Source: Aureobasidium sp. EXF-3400 (Eukaryota > Ascomycota > Dothideomycetes > Dothideales > Saccotheciaceae). Taken from it: a stretch of 64,000 bases of DNA. Shown here piece after piece: positions 44,591 to 56,996 of the stretch (positions within the stretch are counted from its first letter, which is position 1; every line of letters begins with the position of its first letter). The DNA is taken from assembly GCA_024195585.1 (NCBI GenBank), contig SWBL01000099.1, positions 1 to 64,000 of the forward strand, in the 5' to 3' direction. Position numbers and translations under genes: made by a program. Under the pieces are notes generated by a model. The model ran no database searches and was not told where the DNA came from. It saw nothing but the letters and a program-made list of their open reading frames with translations.

Positions 44591-46078
44591 ATGGATGCTG
44601 AAGAACTCCAGCACATGCTCTTTGCACATGCTGAAGCACGTGCTACCATAACTCAGACAACCCAGCACCACCTTCCTCCTGAGACCATGACAGACGTTAC
44701 TTCCAACCACGTGCGCAGCTGTTCGGTTTGCTTCAAGGACCAGCCTTTGAGTTCTTTCCCTGATGTCAGCCACGACGACCGCCACCAGCATGGCGCAGAC
44801 ACTTGCCGCACCTGCTTCAACAGATATCTCATCCAGCAAGTCAATGCAGGAAATGCCCGCGCAAAATGCGTTGAATGCCAGGAGCCTCTGCGATATGCAG
44901 ATGTCAAGTCCATCGTCTCCAAGACCACACTCATGAAGTATGACAAAAACCTACTCAAGGCATTCGTTGAAGAGGATGTAGACTTCCACTACTGTGTAAG
45001 TACCTCGAGCCCTGCAGACTGACTTAAAACAAGTCTTTGGTCTTATATCTTGAGAGTAAACTGCTAAATGATCGTGTCTACAGATGTCGGAAAGGTGCAA
45101 GTCTGGCCAGATCCACGTAGGAGGTGAAGACATGCCCATCTTCTGCTGCAAAGTTTGCAACCACAAGCATTGCATGGCTTGTGAGATCCCCTGGCATGAG
45201 GGCGAAACCTGTGACCAGTACCAGGCCCGCCATGACGAGGAAATCATCCAAACCGAAGTCATGATCCGCCAGACATCCAGAGTTTGCCCTGGAGGTTGCG
45301 GCGCTAGAATCGAGAGAAATGGAGGATGCCCTCACATGACTTGTAGGTTTTATTTTCCTATGATCAACTTGCAGGCTCAACCTTGTCTATACAGAGGCTG
45401 ACATATACCACCATAGGCACAAGATGCTCGCGTGAATTCTGTTGGCTCTGCCTTGGTGATTGGGAGCCACACCGCGAAACCGGAAGATGCGCCATCCCCC
45501 TCCCCGCTGCCCCTGAGGCCGACATCCCTATCTCCGCCGAGATCGAGGCGCGCCAGAACGAGCGCCAGGCTCGTCAAAACCTCCGCGACTTCGACAACGA
45601 GCAAGCAGAAGCCCTTATCGCAACCATCACAATGCCATGCCCCAAGTGCAAAGTCCGCATCGAAAAGGACGGCGGCTGCGACCACATGACCTGCGCCCAA
45701 TGCCACTACGAGTTCTGCTACCAATGCTCGGCGAACTACGCGACGATCCTGGCACACGACAACCGTCGTCACAAACGCTCATGTGTGTACTACTCGGGCA
45801 AGGCCCACGGTCTTGTCATGCCGCTCAAGACCGACATCGTCGACGAGCAGCTCGACGAGCCCTCGACGACCGCCCCGATGAAGCGTCGTCGCGTCGCTGT
45901 GCGCAAGCCCACAGTGAAGAGCAAGAAGAAGGGTGGCATCACTAAGAAGAAGGCTGTCGTTGCAAAGCGCGATGTCGTGTCCACTGTCGTTCGTCACGGC
46001 ACTCGCACTGGTCTGCGTAGCTCGATGACCGCAGTGAGCGGTCCTGTGACTCGTTCACAGACCAGAGGCCGCAGATAG
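44591..46078 (+). CDS. RBR-type E3 ubiquitin ligase with two RING2-like modules
   Basis: join(44591..44995,45084..45342,45417..46078), 441 aa. RING1: CSVCFKDQPLSSFPDVS ... CRTCFNRYLIQQ ... AKCVECQEPLRYADVK. IBR: HYC-MSERCKSGQIHVGG ... FCCKVCNHKHCMACEIPWHE. The next module, CPGGCGARIERNGGCPHMTC and CSREFCWLCLGDWEPH, is split by intron 2. A second similar module is CPKCKVRIEKDGGCDHMTC, AQCHYEFCYQCSANY. Each has the GGCxHMTC pattern whose Cys accepts ubiquitin in RBR RING2 domains (family knowledge). The basic C-terminus (KRRRVAVRK, KSKKKGG) may direct it to the nucleus. Introns are 88 and 74 bp. Confidence 0.85.
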
Positions 46079-47888
46079 GTTGTTTTGTAGTTTTACTTCA
46101 CTCTTTTCGTTTTTTGATACCCCTTCACTTTTCTATAGTCAACTGAGCAAATGGATAATGAGACTTCTTCACTCTTGCATCTTCACTCTCCATGTGATTG
46201 TGGGTCTGTTTCACTTCCTTATTTCTTGCATCCCAAATACATAGTTTGTGTCTTGGTGCGTTGTAAATATGCAGAATGATTTTCGAGATTAAGCAGTATG
46301 CAATGAGATGTCAGTTTGCTGTTCGCTTTCTCCGGAAACACATCCTTATCAAACATGACTGTGTATTCTTATCGTATACTCAAAGAGAGTGCTTTCCACT
46401 GAAAGCTGTGTTCTTTGTCGTTCTCTCCAGACAAAGATTGTAATTGGAATATTATTATTATGCATTTTTATAGTGTACCTCAACTAAAGCATGGCCAGTG
46501 AGATCTTTACATTTCTTGGGCTTTTCTTTGGATATATGTCTGTTTTTGAATATCATTCTGCATTTTTCTAGTAGGTTGAGATGGAGTGCTTTTGGTTTGG
46601 GAGTTGAGCTTTTTTGAGAGGTCCCCTAGGGCGACTTCTGTTCGACAAAAGCTGTAACTGTAATGCTATCGTGCATTTTTATGGTATACTCAAAAGCAAT
46701 AATGTCCATTGAGATTCTACGACTTTGCCGGTTTTCTCTAGACAGCATCTCTTGCCAAACATCATTCTGCATTTGTATAGTACTCTAGTAAAAACCAGGC
46801 AGCCCACTTGAAGCTAGAAGTTGCTAGTGTGACCCTGGTTCTCTTGCTTGCTGAAACGACAAATTGTCAACACTTCTTTTCATCTCGACACGGCAGTTAT
46901 GCTGAGGCCAGATTGCAGAGCTGCGCGGTATTCTTATGAGCCTCCTGTATCTGGTGAGAAACGCATGCGGGAAAAATCGCGCGCGTGCGGTTTCTGTATT
47001 CTGCAAGCGGTCAGCGATCGACGGGTTTGGTGGGGTTGCAAGGAAAGAACTCTCGACATCTTGCTTCATGCAAGAACTGCTTGAATATTTCTTTTCTTTT
47101 TGTCGATTACTTTCTTTTTCCTTTTCTTCGCCAGTTTTGATCTTTATAGAGCATTTGCAATCGCCTGCTATTCAAGAGACATATCTGATGCTCGCGAGAG
47201 AATATCGTGTTTATTGCAAAGACATATATAGCAAAGCACTTTTCGGAAGCATGTGAGCAAGTGTGATCCCCCCGCCACTCCCCTCCAGTGGTTCGCATGG
47301 CGTTCTGCGAGATTTTTGGTCCTCTCTCCTCCTTGCATAGCCACCACGGAGTTTCACCACCGGGGTAACGACAACGAAAAGGCCACTTGCACATGCTGCA
47401 AAGCTATTGCAAACAATGGACCAAAACGGTGGATGAATAATTCGCGCAAGAGGGCAAGCCTGCCTCACAACAAAGGGCGCCCAGCGCGCTCCCCTCTTCC
47501 TGCAACAAGCAGAGAAAATAATTCGCGCACCACATGCTCTCGTACACTTTCCACGGGAGCGGTCGGTCAATCTCCAAACATGGTAGGTGGGAGAAAGACT
47601 GATGGATACTCAAGACACATACATTCGTGTTTGCAGCCAAAGATGGCTTAGACGAAGGATTGCCCTGTCTCTTCTTGGTGGTTCGCCTGTTGTGATCCTC
47701 TGATAACAGAGAAAAGAGCCTCCGCGTGGGTGCACGGTAGAAGATTTATATATCCTTTTCGTTCCATTGTCCTGTCGACTCCCTTTCCATTCACTCTCCT
47801 CTTTGCATTTCTAGGACTTTCGAGTCTACCACTTCGGTTCGACTTTGTTTGCAACTTTCGTGAATAGCTTAGAGGAGGTTTCGCAGCC
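46079..47888. other. Intergenic: AT-rich region with decayed tandem repeats and ATPase leader
   Basis: 1.81 kb with no gene. The left half carries the repeat array described separately; the last ~130 bp before the ATPase ATG are pyrimidine-rich. Confidence 0.55.
46263..46820. repeat. Degenerate ~100-bp tandem repeat array, about six units
   Basis: Units share a core like TGCATTTTTATAGTATACTC, then a purine-rich part with CCATTGAGAT or CCAGTGAGAT, then a TTTCTCTAGACA-like part ending in ATCATTC. Core starts are near 46362, 46461, 46559, 46672 and 46768, spacing 96-113 bp. A leading unit without a clear core begins near 46263; its second half (GAGATG ... TTTCTCCGGAAACACATC ... CAAACATGA) aligns with the fourth unit. 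Divergence between units is high, and there are no ORFs or transposon ends. Confidence 0.6.
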
Positions 47889-50800
47889 ATGTCTTCTAAC
47901 GATAGAGAGATCGAGATGTCTGAGCAAAAGGTTCCTCGCATTACCTATGCCAACGATGTCGATGTGGAAGCTCGTCCTCGCACTGGGGCAAGAGTATCGC
48001 GTCGCATGTCTACGGACTCGATGTCGATCCGTTCGATATCGCGTCAAAGATCCGTTGATCCCTCGCTGGTCCTGCCACCAGCGTTCAGGACAATGTAAGC
48101 AGCTTGCTCCACTCGATGGTAACTAAGACTGACAATCGATCAAGGTCCTTCGATGTCGAGCAGAGTAAGGCGAGAAACGATGCGCCAGTAAAGGGTGCCC
48201 CGAAAGGAGCACAGAATGGTCAGAGCTATACCATACCTTTCTTGTTGACAAGAATACTGAGTGGCCTGGACAGACTTTAGCACATACGATCTCCACACCA
48301 TACCGATCGAAGAAGTATTTCAGCGCTTCTCAAGTTCGCCTACCAGCGGCCTGGGTATTGACCAAGCCATGGTCTTGTTAAGAGATGTCGGCCTCAACAA
48401 GCTTACCGCACCACCATCCAACTGGCTCATGAAGACAGTGACCTACCTGTTCGGAGGCTTCGGCTCCATCCTGTTCGTCGCAGCTATCATGGTGTTTGTT
48501 GCATGGAAACCTCTTGGTGATCCTCCTGCACTTGCCAACCTGGCGCTCGCCATTGTCTTGGTACTTGTGTGGCTCATCCAGGCAGCTTTCAGCTTCTGGC
48601 AAGACTTCTCAAGTGGTCGTGTCATGGCATCGATCAACACCATGCTTCCCGACCAAGCGATGGTCCTCAGAGAAGGTAACTGGTCAAGTGTGGAGGGTAC
48701 CAAGCTTGTTCCTGGCGATGTCATCAAGATATCTATGGGCAACAAGGTGCCTGCAGATGTAAGATTTTTTGATGTCTCTTCAGATGCTCGCTTGGACCGC
48801 TCCATCTTGACTGGTGAGGTCAAGCCTCTGGTTGCGAGTGTCAAGTCCACAGACACGAACTTCCTGGAAACTGCAAACATTGGTCTTGCTGGAACGAACT
48901 GTACTACCGGTACATTATACGGTGTTATCATCAACACAGGTGACAATACCGTTTTCGGAAAGGTACGGTTGCTTCGAATTCCAAACTGACCATGATGCTG
49001 ACTCGTCCAGACCGCAAGACTTACCAGTCACGCCAAACAAGGCCTCACCCCGCTCCAGAAAGAAATCTACATTTTTGTTGGCATCATCACTGCATTGATG
49101 GTTTCCATGATCATCCTTGTCATCATCGTCTGGGCTGCCTGGCTTCGCAAGGACCACCCTGACTGGATCAATGTTCCCACTTTGATCGTTGATTGTGTAT
49201 CAATTGCAGTCGCTTTCATCCCAGAAGGACTGCCAATCGCTGTCACCGCTAGCTTGACAATTACAGCCGGTATCATGAAGAAGAACAAGATTCTCGCAAA
49301 GTCGCTCAAGACAGTTGAGACACTCGGAGCTGTCAATGTTATCTGTTCGGACAAGACTGGAACAATCACAAAGAACGAGATGACCGTTACCGATTTTTGC
49401 ATCGGCTACCATCCTCACCCTGCATCCAAGGCCGCTAGCATGGTTGATCAATCCCCAACCATGGCTCGATTGGCCATGCTGAGCGGTGTCTGTAATGCTG
49501 GTGAATTCGATGCCAGTACCAGGGACAAGCCAGTCGCCGAACGCAAGGTTCACGGAGACGCCACAGACAGAGCAGTGCTTATGTTCGCGGAAAACATCAT
49601 GCCCACAGCACGAATTCGTAGTCTGTGGCGCACGATCTACCGTATCGACTTCAATTCGAAGAACAAATTCATGGTCAATGTCTGCCAGAACGCACATGAT
49701 CCCCAACAAGGCACTCTTCTGACCATCAAGGGAGCTCCGGACGTGCTCATTGGCAAGTGCTCCACATACATGGACCAGAATGGAGACATTCAAGAGCTTG
49801 GTAATGAAGGTCGATCAGTGATAGAGACCATCAAAAACAGGTGGTCATCTCAGGGCAAGCGTGTACTCCTGCTTGCTCAGAAACCATTGAGTCAAGTGAA
49901 GCTCAATCCACAAGAGCAACCGCAGTTTTACGAGGAATACATTATGGCCAATGTTACTTCTGGTATGACTCTTATTGGTCTTGTCGCCATCGTTGATCCT
50001 CCAAGACCAGAAATGACGGAAGTAGTCAGAACTCTAAAGGGTGCCGGTATTCGCATCTTCATGGTCACTGGAGACTTCAAGCTCACTGCCAAAGCCATCG
50101 CATCCGAGTGCGGTATCATTAGCCAGGAGGCCGATGACATTCATGCTCTAATTTACGATAGCAGCTTGCACGAATCCAACGAATCCAAGGAAGGATATGC
50201 TACTTTCAGTGCTGCATCGAAATCGATCGTACTCAGTGGATCAGAGATCCGAAATCTTGAAGAAGAGCAATGGGACCGACTTTGCCAGTATCAAGAAGCC
50301 GTATTTGCGAGATGTATCCCCGAGGATAAATTGATCATCGTCAAAAACTTGCAGCAGAGAGGCTTGATCACAGCCATGACCGGTGATGGTGTCAACGATG
50401 CGCCGTCGCTCAAAGCTGCAGATGTTGGTATCGCCATGGGCTCTGGTTCGACAATTGCCATCGAAGCAGCCGACCTGGTACTTTTGGATTCCTTTGCTGC
50501 CATTGTAGAGGCTGTCAAGTACGGTCGTGTGGCTTACGACAACCTGCGCAAGACGATTTCCTACCTGCTGCCTGCAGGTTCTTTCTCTGAGTTCTGGCCA
50601 GTTTTGACGAATGTCGTCTTTGGTCTGCCGCAGATTCTCTCATCCTTCCTGATGATCATCATCTGCTGCTTTACAGACTGCGCCGCTGGCGTTGCTCTTG
50701 CATATGAGGCTCCTGAAGCTGACGTGCTCAACCGTCCTCCTCGCTCCAAGAAAGACCGACTGGTGGACTGGAGGCTGATATTGCATTCATACGGCTTTAT

Positions 50801-51317
50801 CGGTCTGTTTGAGACAACCCTATCATTCACAGTGAGCTATTGGTTCGCTCAGCGCAAAGGGTTGTTCTTTTCGGATCTGTGGTTCGGTTTCGGCAAAACA
50901 CCCAATGGCATGGATGAGGATACCTACACCAATATCCTCAACATCGCGTCGTCAATCTACTTCGTGAATTTGGTCGTGATGTAAGTGAGCACCGTATCTT
51001 TGGATGAAACAGAAAGCTAACTCTTTTCAAGGCAATGGTTCAACTTGATGAGTGTGCGTACCCGTCGACTGTCACTGCTCAAGCACGCGCCTTGGAAGAA
51101 CCCATATCTCTTGCCTGCTATCATCTTCGCGATGATCATTGCCATTTTCTTCCTATACGTGCCCAAGTTCCACAGCGTGCTTGGCACTGCAATAGTGCCA
51201 GTCGAGTACTGGTTCCTGCCGTTTACTTTCGGAATGGGTCTCCTGCTGTTCGACGAGACAAGGAAGCTTCTTGTGAGGAAGTATCCCAAAAGTATCCTTG
51301 CCAGAATGGCATGGTAG
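47889..51317 (+). CDS. Na+/K+-ATPase-like P-type ATPase (type II)
   Basis: join(47889..48094,48145..48218,48274..48962,49011..50980,51032..51317), 1074 aa; all five joins keep frame. A hydrophilic N-terminus rich in Arg/Ser precedes the cation ATPase N-domain (FSTYDLHTIPIEEVFQRFSS). Motifs in order: DRSILTGEVKPL (actuator TGE), PEGLP in helix 4 (49221-49235), CSDKTGTITKNEMTV (phospho-Asp, ~49350), KGAPDVLIGKC (ATP binding), MVTGDFKLTAKAIA and MTGDGVNDAPSLKAADVGIA. A C-terminal transporter domain of six helices ends with MQWFNLMSVRTRRLS and KSILARMAW. Length, FGK/TARLTSHAKQ and helix pattern fit fungal type IIC Na+/K+-ATPase alpha-like pumps rather than ENA. Ion specificity is inferred only. 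Confidence 0.9.
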
Positions 51318-54091
51318 GAACAAATTCATTGGTGAACCAAGGGACAGCATTGGAGGACAGGGTCCCCTTGTAGATACCACCGTTGAAGAGCATTTGTATG
51401 TTGATCCCTTCTTCCTTTGTATATGTACAGGGTCACGGTGTATGCATGAACGTCCTCTTGTCGATCGTTTTTGTCGGACTCCGGAGTCCGAACACTGACG
51501 ACAGTGCCTGGAGACGAATCATGTTCCCCCTATGTAGCACATTACCGTTGTGTTTCGGAAGCACGCCATGCTTTGGGACATGTTTCGAGATCAGCCCAGG
51601 TATCTGCATGTTTGAGGGCTTTCCGGACGACATGCTGCAACAGACAGGGGAGCCGTTGACGACTTGCACTGACGCGCCTCGCTGGTTACAAGCACGTATG
51701 TCACCAGGAAGGTTGGAGGTTGAAAAACTGAAAGTTCTTCTTTTTGGCGTGGCTGGGCAGCCCAGGGAGATATGACCGCAGAAGGCTGACGATTGTTCCT
51801 CTTGACCAGGATTCAGGCACGATGAAGAACGATAAGATCCCGTCTCTGCATGAGTGGCTGGTTGTTGGCACCTCCGTCGATTGCGGTCACCAGGCTGACT
51901 CGTCCTTCAAAAATCTTCTGTGCGATTCTGACGAATATCCGAGTCGCCCAGGTACTGATGAAGGGTACGCTGCAGGAGTCCCAGCAAGGCTGCAAGGGGC
52001 CTTGGCCCTTGAGACAGTTTGATAGCATCACGTTGAGGGTCGCCTCGGGTCGTGCCCTGCAAAGGTACCGACTGATCGTACTTGTCCCTGGACCAGGGAC
52101 CGACCGAATTATTCCCATTTGCATGCCACGTTGTTTGCCTTCATACCCTTGGATAGTGTGGACTTGCGATTTGCAAAGGTGCGCAGAGGGTGTGGTGGGG
52201 TCATGTTAACCGAGGCCTGGAAGCGCCCGACGCGAGACAAACGTTAGGTATGTGGGCGGATGAACAATGAGAAGATGCTTCGAAGATTATTGACTTTTGC
52301 ACCTTTGGTTGAAGAGGTTGTGATTCTGGCGAAGAGGCTGGAAGCCCCGCTTCGATGGAACTTGTCAGATTCGGTTGTGTGCAGCAGTGATCGCACCTTC
52401 CTGACTTGCATACAATCGTTGACCGGGTAAGGCAAGGTCTTGTTACACTGGAACGCTCTGGTCAATTGTGCCTGAGACATTGCACAGGACTGGTTTATCG
52501 TCTCTATTGCCTGTATATTTTCAGTTTTCAATGCATTGCCAGTCTCGAAGCCATTCGATGGTTGAGGCATGAAGTCAATTGGGATTTGTAACAACCTCTC
52601 CACTTCACCACTCTTCTTCCACACCAATAGCCAACCGCACTCGTCCGGCGACTGCGCCTCGTGAGTCGTCCAGCAGTAACGACGTGCCCCACGATGGTAC
52701 GAATGGCTAGCCATTTTCTCACGGCAGACGTCGTTCTGCATGTGTCCGTCATGACAAGTCTGCCATGCCACCAGTCACAAGAATGCCGAGATAACGACAA
52801 GCCACTAAAGAATACGATACTGCGCATGCAAGTGTGACGAATTCGCGCTGTCGGACCTGTAGAGTTCTCAACTCAGCTTCAGTCCCTTCCTCTCTGGGGA
52901 TGCTTTCACAAGCGGAGTAACATTCCCTCGCTTCTGCCGTGTCTGCAGGCAGTCCGCGGGCGATAGGAGCCACACCTCGATCGCAAGCGTCAAGGTCAAG
53001 GTGGTTGAGTGGACCCATAGCCGTCGGCGATGGCCCATGAGACTTGAGTGTGCTCGGTCTCTTCGGCGAGTGAGTCTCCACGTTGCAAATCAGTCAGTGC
53101 CTTCACCCACGAAAATCGCAAGCACTATTGAACGCCAGTGGGCCACTTCCAACGCGCCGGGAGATGACCAGTGAACTCGGTGCGATGGCACAAAAATCTA
53201 GAGCTGTAAAAAAATTCTTTCAGAGCTCCAACCCAATCAGCATTCGCGAAAACAAAAGACTTTTTTCGTCTGATTTCTGCTTCCGCGTTAGCGTGTGGAT
53301 TTTGGATTTCCTGTAAGCTTTCTTTTTGCCCTAACTGTCTTGCAGATGCTTGTGATCTCTGCCGTGTTGCGACTGGGGTCTCTCTACGAGATGTTGTAGC
53401 GCTCCGTCTTCCTTCTAGGATCACAGAGAACCGCCGATGCTCCATGGGCGCATAACTTGATGCATGAACAACTCGTGTTGAGCTGACCAAGCCAGCCATC
53501 CGAGCCAAAAAGCCCCACGTAAGGCTTGGGACTAAGATCGAGGCTTTGCAGCATGGCACTGTTCATCAGCCGCTGAACCAGCGAATGGTCAAGGAACAAG
53601 TCCCGGGTGTGCCTGAAACGGCGCACGAATGACAGCGCCAGGAAGACCGGGTACCTGGACCGAGTGGTCCATAGCATCAACTTTCCGCACCCCCCACCAG
53701 GACAAGGTCTGTCTCGGTCACCTCGCTGGCTGCTGTGATTGATCAATTCTTCGGGCACTATGCCTCGATGGGGTTTCGCGCGTGAAAAAGCACATGGTGA
53801 GTCCAACCTCCATGCTCCACATGGGACGGCTCAGTATTTTTCAACCTTCTGTCGGGCGTGTAGCCTCTGGCTGGACAAGCAGCATACATAAGGACCGCGA
53901 GTTCCTACTCGTATTCCGCTCTTTTCTGTACCACCGCTGTCAATCACTTATCAATTGCTCTGGTTAGCAACGCTGCTGTGCAGTTCACTCTTTCACTGCT
54001 CGCCACATCAGTCTCTACCAACAAAGTTCCAACTGAATCTCGACTTTTCGACAGTCCTTGAAAGCAACAGGAAAACACCCCAGTCATCAAA
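51318..54091. other. Long intergenic region with short perfect palindromes
   Basis: 2.77 kb. Several frames of 100-175 codons occur on both strands (for example 52244-52771 minus) but none shows family motifs, a signal peptide or splice logic. Perfect palindromes are TCGGACTCCGGAGTCCGA at 51474-51491 and GTCCCTGG-A-CCAGGGAC at 52084-52100. The final ~150 bp are the CT-rich leader of the BYS1 gene. Confidence 0.45.
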
Positions 54092-54838
54092 ATGAAGAAC
54101 TCTGTTTACGCTACTGCCGCCCTAGTGGCCACCGCTGCTGCCCAATCTGTTGGAAGCGCTGTTGTTGTCAACAAGTGCAGCTACGATGTTACTCTTGCCA
54201 ACGTTCCCTCTGCCAATGGTGGTTACTCTGAGGTCGACAAGATCCTGTCTCCTTCCGCCAGCTACACCCAGCAGTGGACCGAGCTCACCAACGGCAACGG
54301 CTGGTCTATCAAGCTCTCCAACAGCTCTTCCCTCAGCAACATTCTCCAGTACGAGTACACCTTCCAGAACGATGGAACTATCTGGTACGACCTGAGCGAG
54401 GTTAACGGCAACCCCTGGGACGGAGACTGGGAGATCACTTCCAACACTGCTTCCTGCACCCCTAAGCAGCAGGCTTACCGTTACGCCACCGATGATGCCT
54501 ACGGCATGCAGGCCTGCCCCTCTGACGCTACCATCACTGTCACTCTCTGCTCCGGCGATGACGACAATGACAGCGCTGCTTCGTCTGCATCTTCTTCCGT
54601 CGCAGTCGCGTCTACCTCCAGCCACTCCACTTTCTCGACCACCGTCGCAGCTCCCAGCACTGTCGGCGCTTCTGCCACCACTCTCCAGACCTCTGTTATT
54701 ACCTCGGCTGCCAGCAGCTCCAGCAGTGCCGCTGTGACCGTCACCCAGACCGCTTACACCACCTACTGGGATGGCCACCACTGGGGCCGCCCTGGCAAGC
54801 GTGACCACCAGCACCGCCGCCACGCTCACGGCAACTAG
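54092..54838 (+). CDS. Secreted BYS1-domain protein
   Basis: Single exon, 248 aa. A signal peptide (MKNSVYATAALVATAAAQS) is followed by the BYS1/thaumatin-like domain (residues ~20-155): AVVVNKCSYDVTLANVPS, YTQQWTELTNGNGWSIKLS, QYEYTFQNDGTIWYDLSEVN, then two Cys pairs (TASCTPKQQAYRY, MQACPSDATITVTLC). A Ser/Thr/Ala stalk follows. The C-terminus has WDGHHWGRPGKR, a Kex2-like dibasic site, and a His/Arg-rich end (DHQHRRHAHGN). The family is named after the Blastomyces yeast-phase protein; function is unknown but proteins are secreted or wall-associated. No GPI signal. Codon bias toward C-ending codons suggests high expression. Confidence 0.9.
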   Translation: MKNSVYATAALVATAAAQSVGSAVVVNKCSYDVTLANVPSANGGYSEVDKILSPSASYTQQWTELTNGNGWSIKLSNSSSLSNILQYEYTFQNDGTIWYDLSEVNGNPWDGDWEITSNTASCTPKQQAYRYATDDAYGMQACPSDATITVTLCSGDDDNDSAASSASSSVAVASTSSHSTFSTTVAAPSTVGASATTLQTSVITSAASSSSSAAVTVTQTAYTTYWDGHHWGRPGKRDHQHRRHAHGN

Positions 54839-56996
54839 AGGAGCAATGCTCTGAACGAGTACCCTGGATGTTGACATTCGGGTGCTCGCATGCCACGATG
54901 TTTGATTTGGATCTGATTTTACGACAATCCTCTTCTTTCGATCATGTGGAACATTGAGCATAAGCCTCGTGTCTCACATGTTCGCCCTCTTTCTTTGATC
55001 TTCTGAATGAACATTCTTTGGTGGTTGTGAGATGCATTTCGATGCTCTTACGGTTTGGCGATTATTCTTCATTTCACGCGCTGGGTTCTTTCGAGGACTA
55101 TCGGCTGGTTGGGTTTTTTTCTTTTTCTGTGCTTCCCTTTGCGAAGGTGAACACCGGGTTTTGGCGCTGATGGTCGTTGGGATACAAAAGATTGGGGCTA
55201 CCACATGGACAAAATGTTACGACGAGTCACGGCTGTCTGACTGGCTGGTCGGCATGTACGAGCTGCCAATCAAGACAAGAACGAATTTCCTTTTCATGTA
55301 GCTTCTTCGACGACCAAAAGATGCCATCTGTGATCTTTTAGGATTTCACGACTTTTCTTGATATATCGAATCCACATTGAGAAATCAGATCTCATGCACT
55401 CCTTGCTACTTGTTCCCATTCTCAGAAAACCTTTCCCATTGTTTACTTGACTTGCTGACCTTTTTTTTTTTTCTCCCAAGACATAAACAGACGATCATGG
55501 TGTACCAAGCTGTCACTGTCATCGAGGATCAACAGGCACCAACCAAAATGGCCATAGCAGCTGTTTAGGCCACTCTTCGGCTTTCGCTTCCACTTTGGCA
55601 TTCGTTCGTCATCCATGACGCCACGCTGGGCGGAGTTGCACCGTTCCACGTGAGAGCACGGAACCCTCTGCAGCTTTTACACAATCCCCATCGCATCCTT
55701 CAACTTGTTGTCGCCGCGGGCACGCGATCATCGTCGACCACAACCGCATACGCCGAATCTTCTCGTCAGCGGCGCCAGAAAGCAATATATCAACAATACG
55801 AGGTCCTCAACAAAATTTGATGGGGCAGCAGCAGCAGCAGCAGCAGCAGCTGTCAGATTCGCCTTAAGCTGACGCATTGCCGGCACTTGACAACTTGGTC
55901 GACTGCGATCCTTGCGGTCCTACCCAGTCATCAATAAACAACAGTCTGCTTTGATTCCTGGACCTTCGTCATCCAGCCAGAGCATTACTTGGACAATACT
56001 AGTCCTGCTGTCATCAACAAGAAAAAATAGCATCAGCAGGTTGGATGCACTGTGTCAAAGCCTCTTATTGTGCGACCAACACCTCGCTCGGACGTGGAAG
56101 ATGCACAGTGAGATGCCTGCTGTCGCTGAACGAGAGTCAATTCTTTGATCGCAACGTCAAAGAGTCTTTCTTGGCCGTTGTGTGCTGCCTAGAGCTCGTG
56201 TTTGACTCAGATTAACAAGTGTGCTTACGACGACTGCCTTGTGCGTTTCTCGCCACATTATCGCGTGTCGTGACTATGGCAAAAACAAACAGGCCGAGTT
56301 CAATCTTGACGCCTCGATGTTCCCGCGCCGCTTCGAGTGCTAATAAGAAGTCTTGAAAAGACGTTAGAAGTAAGCTCAGGGCAGATATTTCCTTTAGTTC
56401 CGGCCACGAAGAGTATGGCCTTGTTATCTGACTAGAATCACGAACACCTGCTATTGGGCTGCCACAAACATTTGGAAAGAACCAATCACATGCAAATACT
56501 GCACCTTTACAATGCTTGTTGACTTGTTGCTTCCTACGGCCAGAAAAAATTTGTGCATCGAACGAGTATCTCATCGACATTCATAGGTGTGGCCCAGGCA
56601 CAAGTTTTGGCTCTGCTAGGAGTTGGCCACCGGTTTTGAATGATGCGTAGTTTGATGTCGGCTTACGGAAACAATGAGCCTTAGTTGTTGTTGTCTGAAG
56701 GAGGCGGCTATTTCGAATCTGTTTTATCACATACCGCCATACTGCATCTCATGTCCAGCCATTTCTCCAAACTCAGCTGACAGTTCTGTGATGTAAGCTT
56801 CTGCACAAATCCTTTTCAAGAACGACCACACAAACCCATTGCAGCTCTGCAGGATCATCAGAACGCTGGTTGCATACCACGTCCTTAGTGGCGCTTGTGG
56901 CGTACTTGGCAGTCAGCAATGCCTCAGAAACATATTGCCTTGCATGATTACCACATGTCCTTCTCTCTTTCCTACGCACTCAGGAAGCGGTGAACC
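54839..56996. other. Intergenic region with a CAG microsatellite
   Basis: 2.16 kb between the BYS1 gene and the acyl-CoA ligase. No gene supported; a 122-codon minus frame (56212-56580) shows no recognised motif. A long T run sits near 55460-55471. Confidence 0.45.
55825..55850. repeat. CAG/GCA trinucleotide microsatellite
   Basis: About nine uninterrupted GCA units, noncoding context. Confidence 0.85.

Noticed and set aside
52244..52771. 175-codon minus-strand frame in the 51-54 kb gap
   Set aside because: No recognisable motif, no ATG context support and composition like the surrounding noncoding DNA.
56212..56580. Minus-strand frame resembling the C-terminus of a transcription factor
   Set aside because: Only a Leu-rich stretch suggests this; no zinc-cluster exon or splice sites were found nearby.
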